This document shows, piece after piece, positions 25,975 through 32,894 of a stretch of DNA of 64,000 bases. The stretch lies in assembly GCF_000024265.1 (NCBI RefSeq), contig NC_013204.1, positions 558,001 through 622,000 on the forward strand, written 5' to 3'. A program made the position numbers and the translations under genes. The stretch is from Eggerthella lenta DSM 2243. GTDB taxonomy: Bacteria > Actinomycetota > Coriobacteriia > Coriobacteriales > Eggerthellaceae. Positions within the stretch are counted from its first letter, which is position 1; each line of letters opens with the position of its first letter. The notes beneath the pieces were generated by a model. It searched no databases. It was not told where the DNA came from and was given only the letters and a program-made list of their open reading frames with translations.

Positions 25975-26106
25975 GTTTGGCAATTATGATCGATATAATC
26001 ATTAAATAGCACATCGCGCTGATCAGGCATTTTGAAAGCACGCCTGACATTTCAGCCCAAGATAGGTGCCAACCGGGCTGAAATCGCGCTCTCGAAATTG
26101 CCAAAC
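25975..26106. other. Structured AT-richer element (possible ncRNA or MITE)
   Basis: Terminal arms GTTTGGCAATT (25975-25985) and AATTGCCAAAC (26096-26106) are perfect complements. Inside lie two side-by-side hairpins: 26023-26028 with 26042-26047, and a 10-bp stem 26049-26058 with 26075-26084. Folded, this gives a three-way junction. A TATAAT box is at 25994-25999. The element has lower GC than its surroundings and no coding frame I trust. It could be a small RNA or a miniature transposable element. Confidence 0.45.
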
Positions 26107-26240
26107 CGGCTTAGTTTTACCCTCGGAAACGAAATTTCGCCTCATCGGGCGTCGGCGGCGACCCTTCGCTCGCGCTAGCCCTTCGACCGCATGTTGTCCG
26201 CTGCTTCGGCGTTTGATCGGCGCTGGATTGGGATGTGACA

Positions 26241-26340
26241 CGCGTGGAAACGACGTTGGAAACGGCGGCAAGGCGCGTGGAATCCGCGTTGGAACGACGT
26301 GGGAAACGCGCTTGATTTGGCGGCAACGCGCGTTGGATCT
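26241..26340. repeat. 33-nt tandem repeat region, copy 1
   Basis: A 33-nt unit (26241-26273) beginning CGCGTGGAAACGACGTTGG is followed by a second unit that keeps CGCGTGGAATCCGCGTTGGA and then degenerates. The same unit recurs in better form at 30481-30588. In both cases the repeats lie about 35-130 bases upstream of the TATACT box of a 41-residue peptide gene. Confidence 0.6.
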
Positions 26341-26368
26341 GCGCAAACGAAACGTGAGACCGCGTCGC

Positions 26369-26374
26369 TATACT
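26369..26374 (+). promoter_or_regulatory. -10 box of peptide gene, copy 1
   Basis: TATACT within CGCTATACT is conserved at the same distance in copy 2 (30642-30647). The 70-base untranslated leader between it and the start codon is also conserved, including the words CCGGCGGCTTGGTGCCTC and TTCTAGA. The -35 region is poor. Confidence 0.5.
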
Positions 26375-26447
26375 GAGAAGCACGGATTCGATCCGGCGGC
26401 TTGGTGCCTCGCCCTCTCATTATTCTAGAAGGATGGAGGTGAAGACC

Positions 26448-26573
26448 ATGACCGTTTTGGGGATTGCTTCGTTGGCGATTTTGCTCTTGGAGTTCGCTAC
26501 CCGCGTCATCGAGCTGTTTCTGGTGATAAGGAGCGCGCTCCTAACCCGCAGGGGAAAGGAGCGCCACAAGTAA
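26448..26573 (+). CDS. 41-residue hydrophobic peptide, putative type I toxin (copy 1)
   Basis: The frame encodes 41 residues starting MTVLGIASLAILLLEF, with one hydrophobic helix (about residues 3-32) and a basic tail (RRGKERHK). GGAGGTG lies eight bases before the ATG. A second copy with the same length, helix and tail is at 30720-30845. Size, single helix, basic end, a terminator hairpin and a strong antisense promoter just beyond the stop all match toxins of type I systems such as TxpA/BsrG or the holin-like peptides. Toxicity is inference. The conserved paralog and signals make coding likely. Confidence 0.6.
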   Translation: MTVLGIASLAILLLEFATRVIELFLVIRSALLTRRGKERHK

Positions 26574-26629
26574 ACCCAAACCGCCGAAGCGATCCGAGAG
26601 CCGTGGGGAGCACCACCTCCCTGCGGCTC
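26525..26629 (-). ncRNA. Putative antisense antitoxin RNA, copy 1
   Basis: On the minus strand a -35 TTGGCG (26664-26659), a 17-nt spacer and a perfect TATAAT (26641-26636) point back into the peptide gene. The predicted start is near 26629. The RNA would cover the terminator hairpin and the last third of the peptide frame. It could end at the 7-bp stem formed by 26558-26564 and 26535-26541. The same signals occur in copy 2. The RNA ends are estimates. Confidence 0.5.
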
Positions 26630-26640
26630 GCCCTTATTAT
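26598..26640 (+). terminator. Terminator of peptide mRNA, copy 1
   Basis: A 13-bp stem with two G-U wobbles (26598-26610 with 26617-26629) and a 6-nt loop is followed by a T-rich CCCTTATTAT. The stem is identical in copy 2, while the loop differs. Confidence 0.6.
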
Positions 26641-26913
26641 ACAAAAACGACCGTGCTCCGCCAAGAGGATCGTTGCGCAACGATCGGGACGCAACAGACA
26701 GGTGAAAAACGCGCATTCCGGAGCCGGGCGAGGATGGCGGGAGGGAGATCTCCCCGTTCCTTCGTCTCTTTCCCACGCTTTCGCCTTGCGCGCGGCCTTG
26801 GCTCGGCGCGTCCGAAACGGTGTAATCATGTGGTAACATGGAACCATCTTCTACATCGGCTTCCCCGCGCCGTGCAGGTGGGGTGGCTCCTCTGATGCAA
26901 AGGCGGTACGAGC

Positions 26914-27030
26914 ATGGAGCGTTTGGCGGCGGCCTCGAACACGGTGCCGGGCAAGTCCGTGACCGTCTCCATGAAGAACGGCCGAACGACTACCGACTGC
27001 ATCGTCGTGCCCGAAGACGGCGACCTGTGA
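26914..27030 (+). CDS. Possible 38-residue protein or gene remnant
   Basis: The frame MERLAAASNTVPGKSVTV to CIVVPEDGDL is preceded only by a weak AAGGCGG and lies between the peptide module and the surface-protein gene. It has soluble, ordinary composition. It could be a small gene or the tail of a decayed one. From 26642 to 26913 I see nothing else except the palindrome CGTTGCGCAACG. Confidence 0.25.
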   Translation: MERLAAASNTVPGKSVTVSMKNGRTTTDCIVVPEDGDL

Positions 27031-27129
27031 CGCTCGTCGCGCCGCTTGCGCCCGGAAGCCCTGCCGCGCCCGCAGAGGCGATGCTCCCTCTGCGGGCGCG
27101 GTGTCTCGCGCGAGCGGCAGGAGCTCCGA

Positions 27130-30100
27130 TCAGGACAGCGACCTGCGATGACGGGCGCGCGACGCAAGAACCAGCGCGCCGCTTGCGAGGGCTGCGCCCA
27201 GGGCGATGGCGAAAGCCGGGCTGTCGCCGGTAGAGGCGAGCGCCTTCGCAGGGGGCGCAGCCTCGCGTTCCTCATGCCCGGCGGAAGGCTTCTCGCCGAT
27301 GAGCCCCGGCTGGCTTTGGCCGTCTTTCACCAGGTACGCGTACTCGGTCGCGCTGGCCTCGCCGGTCGTGGGCGTCGCTCCCGCAGGAAGTATCGCCACC
27401 TGGAACGCCTTGACGGGGTAGCCGTATCCCGACGTGCCGTTGGCGGTGCCGTCATGCGCCCAAGCCATCCAGCCGACGCCTTTCACGTACAGGCGGTAGT
27501 AGACGGTGTAGCGCGCAGCCTCGTCGCCCGACAGGCTGACGCGCAGCGCCTGCACGGGCTGCTCCATCTCGCCCGCGATGTCGCCGTTCTCAACCGCCGG
27601 GCTCCACCCGCTTCCGTTGTCGACCGCGTAGGAAACGTTCAAGCCGCCGATGGACGTCTCGATGCGCAGCGCGGTCACGTCGTGGCCGGCGGCGTTTCCG
27701 CTCGTCTGCCCGTCGATGCTCCAATCGACGCCGGCGTCCTCGTAGGCCCAGCCGTCCTCGAAGCTGTGCCACTGGTAGTACACGGCGGCCTCGGTGGGGG
27801 CGAGTGCGATGGCGAAGGTTCCGTCCAGGTTCCTCTCGCTCAGCCCGCTGTAATTGCGGCCGTTCCACGAGGCGACGACCAGCTTGTCCGTCGCCTCGAG
27901 CGGCGTGAGGTGCAGGTAGAGCGCGCCTTGGTCGTCGGTCTGGACGTCGCGCATGCCGTAGGTGCTGCCGCCGGTCGGCTCTTCCACGAATTCCGTGTCG
28001 AGCAGGCGCATCTGCAAGGAGGAGATGGGCGTGTTCGCCGGAAGCCCGTGTATCGTTACAAGCGAGAGGTCGTCGTTGTTTTCGTTGACGAAGCGCTGCT
28101 CGTCCTCGGAGGCAAGAGACGTTGCTTCCTCGTCCAGGTCGGACGCGAGCGCGACGGGGGAGGCGAGCAGGAAGTTCAACGCTGCCGGAGCCGGCGAAGC
28201 TGATGCCGACGCCAAAGACGCCGCCCTCGTTGAAACCGCCTCGTTGCATTTTACCGTCCCGCCGGTGATGACGGGCGCCTTGACGGAGCTTGTGATAGCC
28301 GCGACCCGGCCGGCTCCATGAGTGCCCAGCCCGCCGACGGCGTTGACGGTGCCCCCGCTGATCTTGATTTCCCCGCACGAGCCGCCGACGCTGCAACCTA
28401 TGGCTGCAGACAGGTCGCCGCCGTGCGCGTTCACTATGCCGCCGCTGATGGTGATGGAGCCGCACGAGCCGTAATGATCCGACCCGATGCCAGCGACGAA
28501 CTTGGAGCCTTTGGCGGTAACCGACCCGCCGCTGACGGCGATGGACTTGCTCGCCGTGATCGCTGCGCTTCCACTCGACTGACTGAGCGCTTCGACAGTG
28601 CCTCCGGAAACAACGAGCTTGCCTGCAGTAATGCCATTACCGCCCGTTACTCCCGAATGAGCGAGAACCGTGCCGCCCGCTATCGAGATGGTCGTGTTCG
28701 GCTCTCCCAGGATGCAAGGCTGACGACCTGTGCCTGCTCCCACGGTATTCAAGGTTCCCTTGCCGTTGATGGTAAGAGACGAGGTGCCTCGAACCGCCAC
28801 CCCCGGCGACGCCTCCAGTCTGTGGCCGCATATGTAATTACTTCCCACCAGCGTGAGCGTCGCGTTCGAGGATCCCTCGATTGAAACCGCAACGCCGCTC
28901 AGATCCTGAAAGCGCAGTGCGTGAGTGCCTTTCCTTACGATCACCTGATTGCTTACGGGGAAGGAGGTAAAATCTGCGGCTCCCGTGACAGCCAGGTACC
29001 CGCTGTAGCGCGTCCAACTCACTCCCCCGTCGAGGGTGTACTGCGGAATGCCCTCCGAACTCACATCGACGATGAGCTTGCAGCCCTTTTTTTCGTGCAT
29101 GCTGACGACGGGGTTTTCAACAGGCGGGTCGGGAATGGCCAGATGAAGCGTGTATCCGGCTTCGGCAGAACCCTTGATCGTGCCTTCGTACACGTTGCCG
29201 GATTCGCTAAAGCTCATCTTGACGGAGCTGCCGTCCTTAAGCAGGTTTCTGTCGAGAAAAAGTCCCAGATCGCCGTCGTCCATCCAAGTGGCGAAGCCGT
29301 CTACGATGTAATGCTTGGCATCCACCCACCGATCGCCTCTGACAAAGACAGGGCCTTTCTCACCAAAACTGGCTCCGAGCAGATTCTCACCTGCCGCCAA
29401 GCCCGACACCAGAACATACGCGGAACTGGGGAAGGAGCCGCCCTGATCGACGGCGAGCGTCGTGTTGGCGGGCGGGCGCTGCGAGAGGTGAATGTTGCCG
29501 CCGCCGGTGACGATGCTTTTCGCGGTAATGTCGCAAGTGCCTGAGGACTGCAAGGTCACCGTTCCCGAAAAGAAGGACACCGACCCCGTTGCATCCACAG
29601 CGCTCGAGGTCGGGTCGCCGAGGGCAGGGGCGCCGTTGCCGCTTCGCGCGGTTACGTTGCCGGGTTGCCAAAACTCGATGGTGCCGCAACTTGAAACCGC
29701 GCTGTCCGCACCGATGGCGGGAGCCTCGTATCCTCCCTGCGCTTCCAGACTGCCGTAGAGATCGCCTTTGAAAATCAGATGAGCCTTACCAGGTGCGAAA
29801 ATTGCGGGATACCCGCTCGAACCGGAAAGCTTGTTCGAGCCATACAGCCAGAGCGTAAGCTGCGCAGCCTGCGTGTCGCTGCCGATTTCAATCGCCGCGT
29901 GATTGGCGCGCGGCTCGTTGATGGTAACGCCGTTGAGAAGTATCGCATGGGTTCCGTTGAGCACTTGCACGTTCGTGCCGCTGCCTGCCGTTCCACCGAT
30001 CGTCACGTTGCCGGAATAGGACGTCCACGTTGCCTCGTTGTCCTGGCTGTATTGGAGGTTCGAGCCGGAGTCCTTCAAGAGGATGGAACCGTCCTTCAGG

Positions 30101-30342
30101 TCGAGGTGCGGCGCATTCTCTATGGGCGCCAAGGCTGCCACCTCGGGCGGGGCTTCCTCGAGTGGGGCCGCGTCAGGGAGGGTCGCATCCGCCTGAGCCG
30201 TTGCCGCCGGCTCGTCTTCAGCCCAGGCGTAATGCGCGGGAACGAACTGTGCTCCCGCCATGAGCGCAAGCGCCGCGGCGAGTGCGAATGCGCACAGCTT
30301 CCGTCCGGATATTGGCGATTCGACATGCGATGCAGCGTTCAT
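27130..30342 (-). CDS. Large LAxTG-anchored surface protein with ChW repeats
   Basis: A 1070-residue secreted protein. A signal peptide (KLCAFALAAALALMAG ... AWA) occupies residues 14-42. The middle is built of Gly/Ser/Thr-rich beta-helix-like repeats (for example ITISGGIVNAHGG and IKISGGTVNAVGG), resembling carbohydrate-binding or adhesin passenger repeats. Near the C-terminus are clostridial hydrophobic (ChW) repeats with GWSPAVENGDIAG and GWMAWAHDGTANGTSG. The end is a sorting signal: LASTGD, a hydrophobic helix and RARHRRS. It is probably attached to peptidoglycan by a sortase that accepts LAxTG. GGAG precedes the ATG, and a -10 TATACT lies at 30393-30388 on the minus strand. It stands alone between two copies of the peptide module. 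Confidence 0.85.
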   Translation of the reverse strand: MNAASHVESPISGRKLCAFALAAALALMAGAQFVPAHYAWAEDEPAATAQADATLPDAAPLEEAPPEVAALAPIENAPHLDLKDGSILLKDSGSNLQYSQDNEATWTSYSGNVTIGGTAGSGTNVQVLNGTHAILLNGVTINEPRANHAAIEIGSDTQAAQLTLWLYGSNKLSGSSGYPAIFAPGKAHLIFKGDLYGSLEAQGGYEAPAIGADSAVSSCGTIEFWQPGNVTARSGNGAPALGDPTSSAVDATGSVSFFSGTVTLQSSGTCDITAKSIVTGGGNIHLSQRPPANTTLAVDQGGSFPSSAYVLVSGLAAGENLLGASFGEKGPVFVRGDRWVDAKHYIVDGFATWMDDGDLGLFLDRNLLKDGSSVKMSFSESGNVYEGTIKGSAEAGYTLHLAIPDPPVENPVVSMHEKKGCKLIVDVSSEGIPQYTLDGGVSWTRYSGYLAVTGAADFTSFPVSNQVIVRKGTHALRFQDLSGVAVSIEGSSNATLTLVGSNYICGHRLEASPGVAVRGTSSLTINGKGTLNTVGAGTGRQPCILGEPNTTISIAGGTVLAHSGVTGGNGITAGKLVVSGGTVEALSQSSGSAAITASKSIAVSGGSVTAKGSKFVAGIGSDHYGSCGSITISGGIVNAHGGDLSAAIGCSVGGSCGEIKISGGTVNAVGGLGTHGAGRVAAITSSVKAPVITGGTVKCNEAVSTRAASLASASASPAPAALNFLLASPVALASDLDEEATSLASEDEQRFVNENNDDLSLVTIHGLPANTPISSLQMRLLDTEFVEEPTGGSTYGMRDVQTDDQGALYLHLTPLEATDKLVVASWNGRNYSGLSERNLDGTFAIALAPTEAAVYYQWHSFEDGWAYEDAGVDWSIDGQTSGNAAGHDVTALRIETSIGGLNVSYAVDNGSGWSPAVENGDIAGEMEQPVQALRVSLSGDEAARYTVYYRLYVKGVGWMAWAHDGTANGTSGYGYPVKAFQVAILPAGATPTTGEASATEYAYLVKDGQSQPGLIGEKPSAGHEEREAAPPAKALASTGDSPAFAIALGAALASGALVLASRARHRRSLS

Positions 30343-30719
30343 GGCAGCTCCGATCAGGGAAACGTGCGGCGAACCAAGATGGCAAGAAGTATAGCATGCG
30401 ATCAGGTGAGACTTTGCTGAGGGACGGTCTTGATTACGTCGCGAGAGCTCGCCCGGTGCGTTTTCGCGCGTTCGTCCCGCTGCGTGGAAACGGCGTTGGA
30501 ACCGCGTGCAAGGCGTGTGGAATCCGCGTTGGAAACGATGGCAAGGCGCGTGGAATTTGCGTGGGAGCGGCGTTGGAAAAGGGCAAGGTCGGGAAGGTTT
30601 TCCATGGTGATGCGTGCCATGGAAACGTGGAACGGGCTCGCTATACTTATAGATACGGATTCGGTCCGGCGGCTTGGTGCCTCTCCCTCTCATATTCTAG
30701 ATGAACGGAGGTGATGACC
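30343..30719. other. Divergent intergenic region with repeats and promoters
   Basis: Contains the surface-protein promoter (minus-strand TATACT at 30388-30393), the 33-nt repeats (30481-30588) and the promoter of peptide copy 2 (TATACT 30642-30647). The minus-strand frame stays open through the whole region without a credible start, which is expected for GC-rich DNA. Confidence 0.5.
30481..30588. repeat. 33-nt tandem repeats, copy 2
   Basis: Two complete 33-nt units (30481-30513, 30514-30546) and a third lengthened unit (30547-30588). Each keeps GTGGAA near its start, CGTTGGAA in the middle and GGCAAGG or GTGCAAGG at its end. The organisation parallels 26241-26340 upstream of copy 1. Confidence 0.7.
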
Positions 30720-30845
30720 ATGACCGTTTTGGATTTGCTGGTGTTGGCTGAAGTGCTTATGAGGCTGATGTCCCGAATCATCGAGATTTTCCTGATGATA
30801 AGAGACGCGCTCCAAACCCGCAAGGGAAAGGAGCGCTCACAGTAA
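30720..30845 (+). CDS. 41-residue hydrophobic peptide, putative type I toxin (copy 2)
   Basis: The frame encodes 41 residues, MTVLDLLVLAEVLMRLMSR through to TRKGKERSQ. It is the same length as copy 1 and keeps the MTVL start, a single amphipathic hydrophobic helix, the IxRxALxTRxGKER tail and the GGAGGTG ribosome site. Several differences between the copies are conservative (Leu/Ile/Val/Met), which argues for selection on the peptide. Function as a membrane-acting toxin is inferred from layout. Confidence 0.6.
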   Translation: MTVLDLLVLAEVLMRLMSRIIEIFLMIRDALQTRKGKERSQ

Positions 30846-30901
30846 ACCCAAACCGCCGAAGCGATCCGAGAGCCGTGGGGAGTTAGCGCTCCCTGCGGCT
30901 C
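30797..30901 (-). ncRNA. Putative antisense antitoxin RNA, copy 2
   Basis: Minus-strand TATAAT (30913-30908) with TTGCGG 16 bases upstream (30935-30930). The RNA would start near 30901 and overlap the mRNA 3' end and peptide tail. An internal stem (30830-30836 with 30807-30813) matches the copy 1 position. Confidence 0.5.
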
Positions 30902-30912
30902 GCCCTTATTAT
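30870..30912 (+). terminator. Terminator of peptide mRNA, copy 2
   Basis: The same 13-bp stem as copy 1 (30870-30882 with 30889-30901) has a different 6-nt loop, TTAGCG, followed by CCCTTATTAT. Confidence 0.6.
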
Positions 30913-31018
30913 ACAAAAACGGCCGTGCTCCGCAAGGAGAATCGATGTACAACAATCGGGGTCGCGCGCGACCTTAGGCAAAGGGTCTCGAAGCGGGCTT
31001 CCGCGCACTGCAGCGTTT

Positions 31019-32647
31019 CTATTCCTGCAAGTCGTTGGGGTCGAAGGACTCGATGAGGTCGAGCAGCTCCTGCTTCTTGTGGATGTCCAGCTTCGCGTAG
31101 ATGCGCTTCGAGTGCGTGCGGATGGTGTTCTCGGTGACCACGAGATCCTCGGCGATGCGCGCCACGGTGTTGCCGCGCGCGATGAGCTCCATGACCTCCG
31201 TCTCGCGCTCGCTCAGACGGTAATGCTGCTGCAACAGCGCCGCCTGCTTCGAGATGCGGTCGAGGTACACGCGCTCCTCGCGCTTGCGTTCGCGCTGCGG
31301 CTTGCGGCTCGCGCGAGGCGGCCGATCGCCGCGCTTGCCCGCCTTCTTCGGCACCGCGTCGTCGGGCTTTTCGCCCTCCGCGTTCGCCCCTGCAGGCTTC
31401 TTCTCGGGCGCATGCGCGCGTAGGGCGACCAGCTCGATGCTGGCCGCGGCATCGCTGTCGTGTTTGAAGATGCGGCGGAACCCGCCCTGTCCGATGAAGT
31501 ACATGAGCCCCAGCAGGTACACGGCCACGAGCGCCACCACGGCGAGCGGCGCGATGCCGATGATCATGGTCTGCTCGGCGAACGTGCCGCCGATGAAGCC
31601 CACGTCGTGCAGCGCGTACACGATGCCGCCGAAGAACCCGTAGATGAACACGGGGTTGATGCCGCGGTCGCGCGAAGCTTGCGCGCATTGAATCATCATG
31701 AGCATGATAGCCACGCTGTACACGGCGTACAGGCCGCCGGCCAGCCAGCGCGCGTACTCCTCGGGCAGAAACGGCAGCAGCAGAAACGAGGTGATGACGA
31801 ACGGGAAGAAGACGCGGTAGGCGCCCACCACGTTCACGCTGAGGTTCTTGAACTGCCACAGCACCAGCAGCGATATAGCCGCGGTCAACGATCCGCCCAT
31901 CGACAGCACGTTCACGAGTGATCCCACCGCCGGCTCGCCGATGGCCAGGGAGCGCATGATGCCCGTGCAGAACCCCAGCGCGCCCACGCATAGCGCGCTT
32001 CGCCAGTAGTCGTTCACCAGGCGCTGGTACACGAGCGGATGGTCGCGCGGCACGTCCTGGAACATGGCTTGATCGAGGTCGATCTCGCGGCTTTTCAGCA
32101 CAATGGTCAACCCGAATAGCGGCAGGAACACGAGCGGGATGAGAAACGCCGTCACCGCTTGCGGAATAAGGTACAGCGAGAAGTACAGCACCGCCGCGTA
32201 TAGGGTACCCTTGATGAGGTCGCGGTTGCCGGTGTCGGAATCCTGGCTGGCGAACAGGCGTTGCCACAGCATGTAGAAACCGGCCGACCCCAGGCCCAGG
32301 AGCGCGCCGCCGCTGACGACGAGCGGCAGCGCCCATGCGTCCAGATAGATGGCCGCGATGAGGCAGCACCATCCCAAAAGGTAGGGCATGGTGGCCAGCC
32401 GTACGATGAATGTGCGCGTGGGGCCGGGGAAGAAGTACGATCCCAGGGCGCTGGCGAAGTAGCTGAACGAGAACACGAGCGATTGCGCGAGGAAGAACCA
32501 GAACACGATCTCGGTGGTTTGGAACTCCATCGGAAGAAACGGGAACACGCCGCCCCATACGCCCGCGGCGTTGATGGCCAAGAACAAGCCGTAGCCGAGC
32601 GAGGTGATGTTCGGCTTCATGATGCTGACGATGGTGGCTGCGTTCAA
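31019..32647 (-). CDS. LuxR-family regulator with 12-helix membrane domain (dms unit)
   Basis: A 542-residue protein with about twelve helices starting near SLGYGLFLAINAAGVWGG. A highly charged Lys/Arg/Pro-rich linker follows (about residues 410-475), then a LuxR HTH (LSERETEVMELIARGNTV ... NTIRTHSKRIYAKLDIHKKQ). A TTG start at 32647 is proposed because GGGGGAGGATC precedes it. The ATG at 32620 has no ribosome site. It diverges from the DMSO-reductase-like operon and probably controls it. A minus-strand -10 TATACT lies at 32719-32714. Confidence 0.88.
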   Translation of the reverse strand: MNAATIVSIMKPNITSLGYGLFLAINAAGVWGGVFPFLPMEFQTTEIVFWFFLAQSLVFSFSYFASALGSYFFPGPTRTFIVRLATMPYLLGWCCLIAAIYLDAWALPLVVSGGALLGLGSAGFYMLWQRLFASQDSDTGNRDLIKGTLYAAVLYFSLYLIPQAVTAFLIPLVFLPLFGLTIVLKSREIDLDQAMFQDVPRDHPLVYQRLVNDYWRSALCVGALGFCTGIMRSLAIGEPAVGSLVNVLSMGGSLTAAISLLVLWQFKNLSVNVVGAYRVFFPFVITSFLLLPFLPEEYARWLAGGLYAVYSVAIMLMMIQCAQASRDRGINPVFIYGFFGGIVYALHDVGFIGGTFAEQTMIIGIAPLAVVALVAVYLLGLMYFIGQGGFRRIFKHDSDAAASIELVALRAHAPEKKPAGANAEGEKPDDAVPKKAGKRGDRPPRASRKPQRERKREERVYLDRISKQAALLQQHYRLSERETEVMELIARGNTVARIAEDLVVTENTIRTHSKRIYAKLDIHKKQELLDLIESFDPNDLQE

Positions 32648-32894
32648 AGATCCTCCCCCGAGACCGCGCGCATATGCGGTTTTTCCGTTCCCGCACACTG
32701 TTCCCGTTGCATCAGTATAACGGTATTGTCAGAAGTATCGTGCGACGCATTACCCAAAGTGCTGTCTTGTGACCTGGGGAAACGATAAGTTCGCATATTT
32801 TATGTGACACGGCGGTCGCGGGGGAGTGCCACAATGCGAAGCGTTCCGCCTGGGAAGCGGAGCACAGGACGAGAGAGTGAAAGAGGGAGGGACC
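32648..32894. promoter_or_regulatory. Divergent promoter region of regulator and dms operon
   Basis: Contains the minus-strand TATACT (32714-32719) and an AT-rich CATA-TTT-TATG inverted repeat (32794-32804) about 90 bases before dmsA. No gene is present. The repeat is the best candidate operator. Confidence 0.4.

Noticed and set aside
26241-26340. A CRISPR array
   Set aside because: The 33-nt units are directly abutting and degenerate, without unique spacers, and no cas genes are present.
26066-26428. A 120-codon frame upstream of peptide copy 1
   Set aside because: Arg-rich, without ribosome site or family resemblance. It overlaps repeats and promoter elements better explained as non-coding.
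26685-26697. A tRNA-like or attachment site near the CGTTGCGCAACG palindrome
   Set aside because: No acceptor stem, anticodon arm or T-loop sequence could be placed. No tRNA was recognised anywhere in the window.
30343-30693. An N-terminal extension of the surface protein by 117 residues, with 11-residue repeats
   Set aside because: The extension is the translation of the 33-nt DNA repeats and would precede the signal peptide. The ATG at 30342 has a ribosome site and an adjacent signal sequence.
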